In this document: positions 41,101-52,765 of the stretch, piece by piece
Layout: every line of letters begins with the position of its first letter
Position numbering within the stretch: position 1 is the stretch's first letter
Source of the DNA: Symbiodinium natans
Lineage: Eukaryota; Sar; Dinophyceae; Suessiales; Symbiodiniaceae
Assembly (NCBI GenBank): GCA_905221605.1
Contig: CAJNDS010000036.1
Location: 374,001 to 438,000, forward strand
DNA: 64,000 bases
Direction: 5' to 3'
Position numbers and translations under genes: made by a program
The notes under the pieces: model-generated
What the model was told of the DNA's origin: nothing
What the model saw: only the letters and a program-made list of their open reading frames with translations
Database searches by the model: none

Positions 41101-41234
41101 CATTTATGAATATGCATGCACAGACCAGCTGCATATTGATTTAGTCGTTCTTAGATATAGGTCTATGATGTATGTGTTATAAATCCTAAACCCTATACCC
41201 TGAAACCCCAAACCCTAAACCCTAAACCCAAAGA

Positions 41235-41310
41235 AATTCCAAGCCGCAGGTCTTCTGACCGGGGGAGGAGTTCCCTCGCCCAACGCCGGCTGGCTGACTC
41301 TCCGCCTTTG
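41235..41310 (-). CDS. Possible exon, minus strand
   Basis: The minus frame reads EHMSPKGGESASRRWARELL then PRSEDLRLGI. The composition is protein-like but the borders are uncertain. Confidence 0.3.
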
Positions 41311-42460
41311 GGCGACATGTGCTCGAAACGTTCCCAAAGAGTTCACAGGCCTATTTAAGACTTGGGACTTTCTACAGGGTTCAGTGTGGTAGCTTTAAGG
41401 CCCAAGTATATGCTATGTCGTTGCATGGACCCTTCGGGGTAGTTGGGCTAACCCTGCAAAAGTTCGTTTATGTTGAGCATAGCACCCCCCGGCCCCACTG
41501 GGGCTCAGCTCCAAAACCCCTGGCGGGGTTGGTTTAGGGTTTTAGGTTTTAGGGTTTAGGGTTCGTTTAGGGTTTATGGACTCCACCTTCCCAGTCTTCC
41601 TGAGTATGAGCATCGCTTTGGAGGATCCAAAAACTTCCAACGCATTCTTGCGACACTCTGGCTAGAAAATGATACTATAGTGGCCTAATGATTAGAAGAG
41701 GGTTCTGGGGGTTCTGGGGGAATATGCTAGTCTAACTGTATAGGGCCTATGAGGGTGTACTATTTGTGAATCGTACTTGGTATAATTATATAGGGACTCT
41801 GAGGGTATACTCTTAGTGCCTATTCCGACCCCTTATAGTCGGCCTGGTGGCGAGGGAGGGAGGGAAACCGAACCTTCTGGGCTGCAGGGTTTAGGGTTTA
41901 GGGTATAGGGTTTAGGTTTAGGGTGTGGTGCGTGAGAGCTCCGCTGTATCCCAGCTTGCAAACTGCCAACGCCTTCAGCACGAACATCAAACAAGAGAAG
42001 TGGGCCGGTAACAAAACTACAAAACATGCCAATCAAAAAGGAGACGCATAGCTTAGGAACACACCGGAGCTGTCTACAGAAATTGTTTATGGTTTAGGGT
42101 TTAGGGTTTAGGGTGAGAGTTTGAAGCGCTGGAATGCACACGCGCCGGCATGCAGCTCGCAGACTGAAGCTATTTATTGTGCTTACGTTTGTTTTGTTGA
42201 CAACCAACTTCAATACAAGGAGATTTACATTCCTAGGACCCCTACTTTCGGGAACCCTAAGCCCTAAAACCTAAACCCTAAATCCTAAACCCCCTAGTAA
42301 ACCCCCATCTGAGAAATTTCGGCAATCTACCTCTGCAAACCCGCGCGCCCTGGGCCTTGGGACCTTGGCAACTGGAGCTTGGCCCTTAGTCAAAAACGCC
42401 TGTTTGCCCTAGGGTTTAGGGCTTAGGGTTTGGGGTTTAGGGTTTAGGGTTTAGGGTAAC

Positions 42461-42566
42461 TTGGGATGTTCCCCCTGATACCTAGCAGTCCTTAAGAGGG
42501 ATTATACTAGGGGGCACTATAATCCCTAGTCAGGAGCTGTTAGCATAAGGGGGAACATACCCAAGG
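42461..42566. repeat. Foldback element family A, copy 4
   Basis: TTGGGATGTTCCCCCTGATA pairs with GCATAAGGGGGAACATACCC. Confidence 0.8.
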
Positions 42567-42599
42567 TATGTTCCTATACTCTACTCCTACTATTTGTTC

Positions 42600-42682
42600 C
42601 CAGGCTTCGCCGCCTCTTTGGCGTCACGGGTGCGGGTGTAGATCGCCGGCGGACTTTGCAGCCATTGCACAGAACCTAAGAT
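42600..42682 (-). CDS. Possible exon, minus strand
   Basis: Acceptor TCTTAG|GTT, then VLCNGCKVRRRSTPAPVTPK and RRRSLG. Basic, possibly a nuclear-signal-bearing segment. The product is not recognised. Confidence 0.35.
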
Positions 42683-43332
42683 CCGGAGAAGGGGCTTTGA
42701 GGATTTAGGGCTTAGGGTTTAGGGTTGAGGGTTAGGGTTTAGGGTTTAGGGTTAAGGGATTTAGGGCTTAGGGTTTAGGGTTCAGGGTTGAGGGTTAGGG
42801 TTAGGGGTTAGGGAGCTCTTAAGGAAGGGGGGCCTCAGGGGGGGGTAGGTACCTCGGGAGCCTTAGGGAAGCTTAGGGAGCCTTATAGGGAGCAGTGGGG
42901 AGTAGTAGGGAGCCTTGGGTTACATACCCCCTTGAACCCCACTCCCGGAGGAACCCTATACCTATAAGCAAGATCTGGAGAAGCGGCTGTGAGGCTTGCT
43001 TTGAAGACTAGGATTGTCAGTTTTTTGCTGCACCTTTGAAGATCGTCTCAAGAAGCTAGGGCTTTACGCACAGTAGGTTTCAGGCTTTGGGCTTCAGGTC
43101 TCGGCAGCGCGGTCAGGGTTGCGCTGCAAAAGCCCAAAGGGGGGCAATCACAAAAAGAAAAACGCTGCTCGGCCTGCTGCCTTCTGTAAAGGGTTTAGGG
43201 TTTAGGGTTTAGGATTTAGGGTTTAGGGTTTAGAGTTTAGGGTTTAGGGTATGGAAACCCCAAAAAAGTAACCCCAACAATATAGTAGGAATATCAAGGG
43301 AAGATAAAGACCCTGGTAGGTATCTTCCTACT

Positions 43333-43427
43333 GTTGCCCCTTCTACCAACAGTCCTTAATAGGGATTATAATAGGGGGTACTACAATCCCTATTGGGGAC
43401 TGTTAGTAAAAGGAGGAAAGTCCCAAC
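43333..43427. repeat. Foldback element family A, copy 5
   Basis: CTACCAACAGTCCTTAATAG pairs with CTATTGGGGACTGTTAGTAA. Confidence 0.75.
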
Positions 43428-44040
43428 CTGGCAGGTTTCCAAACAGCCCAAACCTGAAACCCTAGAGCCCAAACCCTAAAACCCCCTCAAGTCGAAACCC
43501 TAAACCCTAACGTGCCTCAACCTCCCTGCCCTAGAGGTACTTCTAGGGGAACGCAAAACCCTACACAGCCCTGCCCTTAGAACCTTTCACCCCTAGTCCC
43601 CTAACCCCGAACACCTACATGGGAATTTCCCAGAACAGGGTACCCATAGCACAGCCCCAACAGATGATCATCCTTAGTGGAGGAGCCCAAACAATGTATT
43701 TTGGTTTTTTAAATCCCTAAAACCCAAACTTCAAAACCCTAAACCCCTAAATCCCTTAACCCCAAAACCCTAAATCCCTAAACCCGTACAGCCCCAAACC
43801 CCAAACTTCAAAACCCCTAGCCTAAGCCTAAACCCTAAATCCCTAACCCCCCCAAAACCCTAAACGCCCCCCCACCCCACAAAAAAAAAAAAAAAAAAAA
43901 AAAACTGAATCCCTCAACCCACGCTGCATAACCCTAAACCCTAAACCCTAAACCCTAAGCTAGACAAGGCGCGTGCTTTGGCAACGCCAAACCTTGGTCC
44001 CAACGCCACACTGAGAAGTCGGGGCTTAGGGTTAAAGGAT

Positions 44041-44131
44041 TTGGGTAACAGCCCTTAGGGATTATAAATAAGGTGGGGGGGTACTATCATCCCTATCAAG
44101 GACTGCTGGTGTAAGGGGGAACATCCCAAGA
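44041..44131. repeat. Foldback element family A, copy 6, left end truncated
   Basis: Only the right terminal sequence TGTAAGGGGGAACATCCCAA is intact. The left arm begins at AACAGCCCTTAGGGATT. Confidence 0.65.
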
Positions 44132-44312
44132 TTTGGGGCTTCGGGTTTAGGGTTTAGAAGTGGTTTTAGAGTTTAGGGCTTGGGGGCTTTAGGCGGTGGA
44201 GAGGGGGAGGCTCTTGGAATCAAACTGGCGAGGGTGTAGGGCTTGCGGCCGCCGACAAGCCACGGGTTCCCTCCAAAGAATGGAACCTAACCCTAAACCC
44301 TAAACCCTAAAG

Positions 44313-44385
44313 TCTTGGCCGCGAGCACGACCCAGTCGCGAAGCGGCCTCGCAACGATCAGGAGCCGTCAAGACACACCACTGCA
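44313..44385 (-). CDS. Possible exon, minus strand
   Basis: The minus frame reads QWCVLTAPDRCEAASRLGRA then RGQDF after a CTTTG|CAG-type border. Not recognised. Confidence 0.3.
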
Positions 44386-44638
44386 AAGGGTGAAGCCTCT
44401 GCAGCCTCTCATCCCAGGTGAGTCCTAAATCCTAAATTCAAGCCTACAAGCCTCCCAGGGCTTCCCAATGCTTTTGAAAGCCACAGACCTCTCCATATCA
44501 TAGGTTTCCAGATGCATTTCGCTTCAATGGCGGTTCTCCTTCAACTTGCGGTTCTGCTTGGGCTGTTCTATAGGCTCCTCCTTTTGCAAGGGTTATACTT
44601 TGAAACCGCATCTTTTTGTCCCCCACGCTGCCCCGCGA

Positions 44639-46590
44639 TCACTTGCACGCAATGCCCCCACAATGAGCCACAGGATTCCGCATCCACGGCGCAGTGCAGT
44701 TTTTACTGGCATAGCCACATACGTAGCTTACAATTTGCAGAATGCGTGACCTCATTGCCTCATTGTCTCTTACTTTTCTTCGTGCCTTTTTGTTCTTTGT
44801 GGCATCCTGCGCCCACATACTTACCATCAGGACAGCTTGCGATTGGGATCGCTGCCAGGCTGACAGACTCTTCAGGGTCTCGCAAGCTTTCGCGTCCAGC
44901 TCGGGGTTGTAGCTCGCCACATGGCTTGCCCTGAGTCTCGCTAAAAAGCAGCAGGATTTGGCCAACCACACCCAAAGAAACGAGCAGAGTTTTGCCCGAG
45001 CCTCTTCTGCACGTAACTAAACGAAACGAAATTGCCTTCGGTGGAGTCTTTTTGTGAAACCCATCCGAGTTTCTTCCCTTGATAAGAACTGCCTTCTGGA
45101 AATCGGACTTGAAAGTCTGGCAGCGCATCATCCACGTGCGTTGGGAGATCGTTACCCCAGCGGGGAGTGGCCATTGATCCACCAAGTATTTCGGGATGCT
45201 CTCTGCAGAAAGCATGCTCCGGCTCCTTCTGGCCTGCTCCATCTCCTTTGCTTTCTCATCGTCCTTTTGCTGCTTATTCTTCTCGGTCTTGAGGTTGGTG
45301 GGGGGGTGCCTGCGTGGCACAACAACTATGCAATTTGGTGGAATAGTTTTCGATGCGCGATATTGAGAACCTGAGTCAGGCGCAGCACCAAGATCCACAT
45401 GAGAACTGTAGAAGTAGAATAGACGACAACAGCTGAGCAGCGAAAAACGTAAGCGTGCGGAGCTTGCCAGAGCCTGCGCTGAACATACCTACCGTCGCAA
45501 TTGCCCTGAATACAACGCAGACAAAGGAGCCCGGGCGAGCCTCAGGCTCCCTCACATCTGGCTCGCCATCATGCTCTTTCTTGCGGTTGGTCGTGGTTTC
45601 AGCTGCTTCCTGTTTGCCACAACATGTTGTCTTGGAGCGCGTTATGCTAGAATTGGCACCTGGACACGACAGTGCTTCTGCACCTGGACATGACTGTGCT
45701 TCTACACTACTGGCTCTCGGTGGGAAATCACGGCACCGCGCATGCCGGGCCTCTTCGGCCTCGTCTTCTGAAATCTGAGCCAGCATCTCGTTGACAGCGG
45801 CGAGGGCAGGATCGGGTTCGAAAACGTTGGCCGCGGCCTACACGCGCGATAGCAAATCTATTTCTAACTGATTGACAAACATATCCATTGACATTGAGTG
45901 ATTTGTTCCAGAGCCAGGGACACCCTTGGTCTTGTCTTGAGATTTTGACGAGCAGGCCCCAGTGCCTAGATAATGCCTGCCCGCCTCATATTTGGGAATC
46001 CCTCATGCCTCGGAGTCTTCGTCCTCGTCCTCTTCGCTGGCGTTGGCAACTTGCTTCAATCTACGTTCGTCCACGCGAGTCAGCAAATCATCCGCGTTCC
46101 TGTGGGGTGGTGTTTCTTCATGACAACATCACGCTTCATGATTTCACGAATGCGGGCACTCTTTTTCCATGACATTTTGCGGCTGCAGCTTGAGCTGGTT
46201 CATCATCTCAGTCAGGCATTCCACATTCACTTTGACAATTTCCTTCCTGCGACCCAAAGAAGCAATCAGGGGAACTGATTGCGGGCCCGGTCTGAAGGCA
46301 AGGCTTGTTCCGAGCTTTTCACGGCAGGCGGTGTCACATATGTGGACGCTGTACTCGCGGGTGTCAATCTCTGCCACCAGTGTCTTCCACGCGAAACTAG
46401 TTTGGCAATGCTTTGCTACCCCCAAGGCAGTTCCATGGTGGACGCACAAAGCCAATTATTTGAAAGATGCAGTTTGTAGATTGTCGGTCAAGTGTTTTTC
46501 AGCTGCTCTACGTGACACCCTGTCTGTACGGCCTGTGTGAAGTCCAGAAGCAGCTTCTGAACCACTTTGGGTCGCCTTGGTTTTGTCAAA
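44639..46590 (-). pseudogene. Decayed minus-strand gene in several frames
   Basis: This 2-kb block lacks telomeric repeat and carries protein-like minus-strand segments in changing frames. In transcript order they include KPRRPKVVQKLLLDFTQAVQ (about 46530-46590), KTLVAEIDTREYSVHICDTA and VECLTEMMNQLKLQPQN (46144-46455), SWKKSARIREIMKRDVVMKK, then after a one-base shift DDLLTRVDERRLKQVANASE and a stop, an Ala/Glu-rich segment at about 45510-45838, and ESIPKYLVDQWPLPAGVTIS (about 45100-45200). At least two frame breaks fall inside continuous-looking protein (after LQPQN, and after KKHHP). Either it is a pseudogene or some breaks are small introns or assembly indels. The family is not named. Confidence 0.5.
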
Positions 46591-46935
46591 ATCACACCTG
46601 CAGCTGCGTAAGCACATAGCTCAGCAATTTCCTAGCAAAGCATGGTCGCTGCACCGCCTGAATGACACACGTAATTTCACATCATTTACAGCAGATTACT
46701 GGCAAGATACGTTCCTGCACATCCACCGATCTGACTGGTTGACTAGGCCCCCTGTTTCTCTGGCCTGCTATACACAAAAGTGTTCGAAAGCGGTTTGAGC
46801 AGTATCGCCTTTGGGCACCACACCCCCCTGGCAGCCCAGGTCTCATATTTTGTTTGGGGATCGCAGGAAACGTGTCCGGAGCGAAGACCAGCCAACCCAC
46901 GTTCCCACAAAGGACAACATAGCAAGAACGAAGCA

Positions 46936-47282
46936 GAAGGGGGGGGGGGGGGGGGGGGCGAATGGGGACGAGGGAAGTGGGCTGTAAAAACACTGGCCTT
47001 CCATCCTAGCAGCAGAGCCGCCCCACCCTGAGCCCTGTGTGTTCACGCAGGAGGGTGCGGCAGAGGAGCCCTAGCAGACGCGGCTGTCATACACCCCCGG
47101 GCGTGGGTGAGTTGGCCCCAAAGCTCCCCGCCAAATGCCAGCTCTTCCTGGCCTGGCAAATGGCCCTCTGCCGAACCCCGGGAACCCGGCCAGCGGTCCC
47201 GATGCACACTGGATTATCGCCAAGGCAGTGTGCATTTGGTCGCGCTGTCGTGAGGGGCGGAGTGGAAAGAGGGGGGGTCACG
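46936..47282. other. G-run and unassigned GC-rich sequence
   Basis: A G-run lies at about 46939-46958. The GC-rich segment 47040-47270 is open in several frames but none is convincing. Confidence 0.4.
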
Positions 47283-47374
47283 GCCCTTATACTTGCAGTC
47301 CTTAATAGGGGTTGTAGTACCCTCCACTATATTCCCTATTCAGGGCTGTCAGTACAAAGGAAGAACATCCCAAC
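47283..47374. repeat. Foldback element family A, copy 7
   Basis: CAGTCCTTAATAGGGGTTGT against CCCTATTCAGGGCTGTCAGT, ending GAACATCCCAAC. Confidence 0.7.
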
Positions 47375-48033
47375 CCGAACCCCTCAACCCTCCAACTAAA
47401 CTCCCTAAGCCCTCTACAGAACCCCCCCCCTCAACAAAAAAAAACCGTAAACCCGCCCCCGCGAATTTTGGACGCCTGAGTCGCCTGGTTTAGGGATTGG
47501 GGTTTAGGATTTCGGGTTTAGGATCCCAGGGACAGCTCCCAGCCCTGCTGAGGGACAGGGTTCGGGTTTAGGGTTTGGGGTTTAGGGCTTGGGGTTTAGG
47601 GTTTGGGGTTTGGGGTTTAGGGGTTTAGGGTTTGGGGGGTTTATGGTTTGGGGTTTCGAGAGTTTCGGGGGTGTAGGGGTGTTTCGGGGGTTTAGGACTT
47701 AGGGGTTTAGGGGGTTTTAGGGGGGTTTGGGTTTTGAAGTTCAGGGCGTTAAGAGCAGTCAGGGTTTGGGCTTTACAGCTCAAGGCCTCTCGCTGTTGGT
47801 GCATCCCACACCAACCGTCACTGCAAAGCCTGAGCTCTAAACTGGACCCCTTTTGGGGTATCAGGTCTGTAGGGGTCTTCAGATCAGCCTACATCCTTGA
47901 CTATACTCATCTTAGAACTCTGCATCCTACGTCTCAGAAACCTAAACCCTAAACTCTGAGTCTAAGCCTGCTGTATGAAAAAAAACATGCCTAAACCCTT
48001 AGCCCTAACCTTAAAACACCTTAGAGAACAACA

Positions 48034-48148
48034 GCACTAGGTTCCCCAGTATCCTAGGATTGAAAAGGGCGCCGTTGTTGGCTTATCAGGGGGCTTCGAA
48101 GGGAACCTGAGCACCCCGAAATGGAAAAAGGGAACAACTGGGCATCCC
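48034..48148. repeat. Foldback element family C, copy 5
   Basis: CACTAGGTTCCCCAGTATCC against AACAACTGGGCATCCC, degenerate. Confidence 0.5.
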
Positions 48149-48414
48149 AAACCCAAAACCTCAACCCTAAACCCTAAACCCTACACCCTAAACCCTAGAC
48201 CTTAGACCCTTAGACCCTTAGACCCTCAAGCCTTCAGCCCTTGCAGCCTAAACTGAGCCCTTCCCAGCCCAAAATGGTCGGGTGGGGGAGGGGGCGGAAC
48301 ACTTTGGTGCAGTTGAAGAAACTCTGGGGTTTTGGGGCTTTGGGGGTTTTAGGGCTTATGGGGGTTTAGGGGTTAAGGGTGAACATCCCTAAACGAGACA
48401 CCCCCCCCCCAGGA

Positions 48415-48500
48415 TCCGACATCCACGCCTCCGGTGCTTCTGCGCCCTGCTGAGGCGATGGCGACCGTGGCTGCGGGAGCGCGGCGGCGATGGCACCCAC
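48415..48500 (-). CDS. Possible exon, minus strand
   Basis: The minus frame reads ASKVGAIAAALPQPRSPSPQ then QGAEAPEAWMSDP, between a G/C run and a telomeric array. The composition is consistent with a disordered coding segment. Ends uncertain. Confidence 0.35.
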
Positions 48501-48568
48501 CTTGCTTGCTAGGTTCATTAGGGTTTAGGGTTTAGGGTTTAGGGTTTAGGGTTTAGGGTTTAGGGTTT

Positions 48569-48673
48569 ATTGGAGGTTCATGGGTGGTGGAAGTGGGGTC
48601 CTAAGTAGGGTAGCTAAAATTCTAACTGGTTATAACCCTATTTGGGTCATAACTACCCATGAACCTTCAAGTG
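48569..48673. repeat. Palindromic element family B, copy 8
   Basis: TTGGAGGTTCATGGGTGGTG pairs with CTACCCATGAACCTTCAAGT. Confidence 0.75.
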
Positions 48674-48799
48674 AGGGGGCGGAGGGGGAATGGGGTGCAC
48701 TTCAACATTCCTGGGAACATGCAATCAAGCTTCTGCAAGTGCCCTAAACCCTAAACCCTAAACCCTAATTAAACCCTAAACCCTAAACCCTGAACTTCG

Positions 48800-48885
48800 G
48801 GTCGCTCTGGTGGTTTGACAGACTTTCATGGCCCGCACCTCAGTGGCACTCGACGCTTCGCAACGCACGTCTTGCGCGTGCCCCT
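48800..48885 (-). CDS. Possible exon, minus strand
   Basis: The minus frame reads ALQGHAQDVRCEASSATEVR then AMKVCQTTRATRS. No stop, protein-like, borders uncertain. Confidence 0.3.
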
Positions 48886-49204
48886 GAAGAGCCATAGCCA
48901 TCCTTGGCACTGGCTCCAAGGAAAAAAGGGTACAGCTCTCGAGTCGGGTTTAGGGTTTAGGATTTAGGGTTTAGGGTTCAGGGCCCCTAAACCCTAAGCC
49001 CTGCACTCCAAAAACCTCATATATGGTTGTGCTCTGTGTGTTCTCGGCCCACCCCCCACCATGGTGTGCGGTCTCCCCAAACCCTGCGGCCCTAAACCCT
49101 AAGCCCAAAGCCCTAAACCCTAAACCCCAAACCATAAAACTCTAAAACCGAACCGTAAACCAAACCAAACACCACCCACACAACCACACCACATAATTTG
49201 TGTT

Positions 49205-49427
49205 GCGGGGGTGGGGCGGGGGCGGGCGGGGGAGGGCGGGGCGGGGGGAGGAGGGGGGCGGGGGGGAGGGGGGGGACGGGGGGGGGGGAGGGGGGGGGGA
49301 GGGGGGGGGCGGGGGGGCGGGGGGGGGGGGGGGGGGGGGAGAGGGGGGGGGGGGGGAGGGGCGGGGGGGGGGAGGGGGGGGGGGGAGGGGGGGTGGGAGG
49401 GGGGGGGGGGGGAGGGGGGGGGGGGGA
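49205..49427. repeat. G-rich tract, about 220 bp
   Basis: Almost pure G with single A, C or T interruptions (GGGGGAGGGG, GGGGCGGGG). The open frames here are poly-Gly/Arg or poly-Pro artefacts. It is strongly predisposed to G-quadruplexes on the plus strand. Confidence 0.95.
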
Positions 49428-49627
49428 CCGGATGAGGGGGGCCCAGGGGCCTGCCGCAACCGTGTGTACACACATCTGCATAATCGCATACAAAAATACA
49501 AGTCTGCTGCTGTGCAGGATTTTAGGGCTGGTATGGCATGCGCACCATAGGCTACAAATCGCCGAAGCTTCCGCAGCACTTGCTGCAGGAAAACACAACC
49601 TTGACATGTATGACTGTGTATAACACC

Positions 49628-49744
49628 CACTTGGAGGCTCATGGGTAGTTATGAGTAGGGCGATCAGTACCATAAATAAGGTTATACCAGAGTTGTTTTT
49701 ACTTTTTTCACTACTTACGACGACTGAGCCATGAACCTCCAAGA
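49628..49744. repeat. Palindromic element family B, copy 9
   Basis: CACTTGGAGGCTCATGGGTA pairs with GAGCCATGAACCTCCAAG. Confidence 0.75.
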
Positions 49745-49851
49745 AGCCCTAAACCCTAAACCCCACACCCTAAACCCTAAACACTAAACCCTACTTATAA
49801 TTAGCCATGAACCCCTACACCCTGAACCCTGAACCCTGAACCCTACGGCCA

Positions 49852-49922
49852 AAGACGCCGAGCGTCTTGACTCGCCTTCCAGCGCCGCCCCTCTCCAGGG
49901 TCTGTGCGCAGAAGGCCTTGTT
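49852..49922 (-). CDS. Possible exon, minus strand
   Basis: The minus frame reads NKAFCAQTLERGGAGRRVKT then LGVFGR after a G/C-run border. Not recognised. Confidence 0.35.
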
Positions 49923-50167
49923 GGGGGGGGCCCAAGTTGGGAGTTTTCGGGTTTAAGATTGGCTTCGGTTTTAGGGTTTAGGGTTTAGGCCCTAAATGCC
50001 CCGAACTCTGAAGGCAACGAACCCCAAACCTTGAACCCTTAAATACCCTAAACTCTGAAGCTTCTTCAGTGCCCCCAAACCTCGCTACCCTTGAGGTTAA
50101 AGCCCCAGAGCCGGAACTCCATAAACCCCAGCTTCAAAGGGTTCAGAGTTTGGGGTTTAGGGTTTAG

Positions 50168-50275
50168 CGTCGTGGCCTCATATCTGCGGCGAGCCCGCTT
50201 CAATCTCTCCTCCCCTCTTAGCAGCTCCTGGTGGCGAGGGGTTGCTTTAGCGGCTTCTGCTTTGGGGCTTGAGGT
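50168..50275 (-). CDS. Possible exon, minus strand, charged helix
   Basis: The minus frame reads KAEAAKATPRHQELLRGEER then LKRARRRYEATTL, a basic/acidic helical segment, directly bordered by telomere-like sequence. The family is unknown. Confidence 0.45.
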
Positions 50276-50535
50276 CTGGGGTTTCCTAGATACCCTCAGC
50301 CGTAAGACGGCAAAAACCCGAAACCCCAAAGGGCAAAGCTCTAAACTCTGAACCCTGAACCCTAAACCCTTCAAGCTTAAGGGAATTCAGCCCCCCGCCC
50401 GAACACTCCACCTTTCGGAGCCCCCCAAAACCCTGAACCCCAAGGAAGAGAGGGAAGTTGAAGGCCCGGGGTTTAGGGTTTTGAGGGTTTGGGGTTTTGT
50501 GTTTGGGGTTTGAGGTTTAGGGTTTAGGGTTTAGG

Positions 50536-50588
50536 GTTCAGGGTTCAGGGTTCAGGGTTCAGGGTTCAGGGTTCAGGGTTCAGGGTTT
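50536..50588. repeat. Variant array, TTCAGGG
   Basis: Seven to eight consecutive TTCAGGG units embedded between TTTAGGG units. Confidence 0.9.
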
Positions 50589-50869
50589 AGGGTTTAGGGT
50601 GTCTCAATGAGTGGGCGCGCTGGTGCTGAAAGCACCCAGGCGCGCGCCCCGAGTTGCATAAGCCCACCCCCGCTGGCGCTCCACCCTCGCCTTAACCTTT
50701 ACGGGTTTAGGGTTCTTTTGAACTCTGATCGTGCTTTTGCTATTTTTCTCTTGTCTATTGGTTGGGTTTAGAAGCTCGGCATCGATGCCGATCAACTACC
50801 CTGAAGCTCGCAGCCCCTAGGCATTGCAAGGGAGATGTCTATCAGTCGAGGGCTGCTGGGAGAGCCAAA

Positions 50870-51372
50870 AGTCAGAGGTTTGGGCTTGGGGTTGGCTGCC
50901 GCCTTCGCCCTCTGTGATGCTGCGTGTTGGGCGGGGGTTGGAAAACTTGCTTGGAAGGGCGTGAAATCAGAAGTTTGCCTCATTCGAGGCTGCCGCCTTT
51001 GCGCCCTGAAGTCAAAGGGGTGGGATGGGCGGTTGCTGCTGCCTTCGCTTTCGCTGATGCTGCAGCTGGACCTTGTTGGAGTCGTGGTGGCCTTGTGAAT
51101 CATTCTAAAAGTGAAAAACCCAAAGGTTTGGGCTTGGGGCTGGCTGCCGCCTTCGCCCTTGGTGATGCTGCGTCTTGTTGGGGATCTGGATCCCTAGCTT
51201 GAAAGGGCCAGGCACCTCAGGCCAAGGCTTGTTTTTCAGGCAGGGTAAGCAGATCCAGTCCCAGGCAGGGGGCCACAACCTCCCAGCTAAAACTTCAAAA
51301 CCGAAGGTTTGGGCTTGGGGCTGGCTGCCGCCTTCGCCCTTGCATGCTGCGTCCTGGCTGGGGATCTGGATC
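50870..51372. repeat. Dispersed tandem repeat, three clear copies
   Basis: GGTTTGGGCTTGGGGCTGGC followed by TGCCGCCTTCGCCCT and GATGCTGCGT-type text occurs at about 50877, 51125 and 51306, with a degenerate copy near 51035. The spacing is about 250 and 180 bp. Confidence 0.7.
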
Positions 51373-51404
51373 CCTTGCAAAAATCCTCAGACCAAAGCCA
51401 AGGC

Positions 51405-51680
51405 CAGAGTCAGGCCAGGCAAGGCTCCCAGGCAGCTCCCAGGCAGAGGCCCCCTAGGCAGGGGCCCAGCCAGGGGCCTCCAGGCAGGGCCTCCCAGGCA
51501 GGGGCCTCCTGGGGCTTCCTAGGCAGGGGCCTCCCAGGCAGGGGCCTCCCAGGCACCCCTCCCCTGCAGGGGCCTCCCAGGCAGGGGCCTCCCAGGCAGG
51601 GGGGCCTCCCAGGCAGGGGGGCCTCCCAGAGGCAGGGGCCTCCCAGGCAGGGGCCTCCCAGGCAGGCAGGGGCCTCCCGG
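51405..51680. repeat. GC-rich minisatellite
   Basis: Units around CCCAGGCAGGGGCCT repeat some fifteen times with small indels. The open frames across it (Pro/Arg/Gly) are repeat translations. Confidence 0.85.
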
Positions 51681-51725
51681 CAAGAGGTTGCGATGTTTTA
51701 CCCGAAGGTTTGGGGTATCTTATTC

Positions 51726-51892
51726 TAGGGCGACCTGACGGGTTTCTCGCCAGCGACCTGCCGGGTCCACCGCGCAGCCCGCAGCTGCCTGCGGGACTGG
51801 AGCTCCGTCGCCCGCCGGAGGGCTTCTGGCTCCGGAGCTACCTCGCCTGCCGGCTTCGGTGCGTTCGCCCTGCTCGACGGCCCCGGGCTCAC
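51726..51892 (-). CDS. Possible exon, minus strand
   Basis: The minus frame reads SPGPSSRANAPKPAGEVAPE, PEALRRATELQSRRQLRAAR and WTRQVAGEKPVRS without stops, consistent with a disordered then helical protein segment. Another frame is also open, so the call is moderate. Confidence 0.4.
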
Positions 51893-52511
51893 TCAGTTTA
51901 GGGTTTAGGGGCTTCGGGTTTCAGCGTAGCTGCAAGGCGCTGGGATTTCGGATCCCGGCTAGACAGGGGCTGGGCTCTTGTCTGAAGGACCTGAACCCGA
52001 ACTCTTCACTCGATTTTCTCGACACTAAACTCCCCAACCGGTGGCTACACTTGAAGGAGGTTTTTTAGGGTTCAAGCTTTAGGAAACCAGGGACCATCAG
52101 GGTTTACGGTTTACTTGAAGGTTCACTCAGTTCACTCGTAGATGCAAGTATTTCTGTAAGTATCTTGAAGTGAGTTCAACAGCAAAGCCTGTCATTATTA
52201 CTTGTGCCTAGACCCTAAACACTAAACCTTAAACCTTAAAGGACACTGTGCACGAACCCTTGAGTTTATTCGAGGCTAAACCCAATTGGAGAGTTTCAGG
52301 AACTTGGGGCTTAGGGTTTGGATAGGAGTTAGGGGTTTTAGGGTCCAGGAATTCGAGGTTTCGGGCCCAGGGGACGTGAGGTTGAGGGGCTACCCTAAAG
52401 CCTAAACCCTGCATCCTAGACCCTAAACCCTAAAACCGAACCCCTAAAGCCAAAACCCAAAAAAACAGAACAACCCACACCCAAAACCTAAAGCTCAAAA
52501 CCCAAAAGCAC

Positions 52512-52625
52512 TAAACCCTAAACCCTAAACCCTAAACCCTAAACCCTAAACCCTAAACCCTAAACTCTAAACCCTAAACCCTAAACCCTAAACCCTAAAC
52601 CCTAAACCCTAACCCTAAACCCTAA
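52512..52625. repeat. Telomeric array (CCCTAAA)n
   Basis: About sixteen units with one CCCTAAACT variant. Confidence 0.95.
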
Positions 52626-52694
52626 ACCCCAAACCCACAAGTACTAAACCCTCAACCCTAGACCCTAGTTAAGGTTCAGGTTCGGAAGAACAAA

Positions 52695-52765
52695 CGGCTC
52701 CTGCATGCGCGGAGGCGAGGAGGGGAGAGGGAAGCCCAAGTGGAAGAGCAGCTTGGCGTTCCTTT
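52695..52765 (-). CDS. Possible exon, minus strand
   Basis: Acceptor CTAAAG|GAAC, then NAKLLFHLGFPLPSSPPRMQ and EPFVLPN. It lies just downstream of the stop of the oxygenase-like gene, so it may belong to the next minus-strand gene. Confidence 0.35.

Noticed and set aside
49113-49742. 209-codon proline-rich ORF and glycine-rich partners
   Set aside because: They are translations of the G-rich tract and family B copy 9; low complexity with no domain.
51309-51728. 139-codon Pro/Gly/Arg ORF
   Set aside because: It is a read-through of a GC-rich minisatellite.
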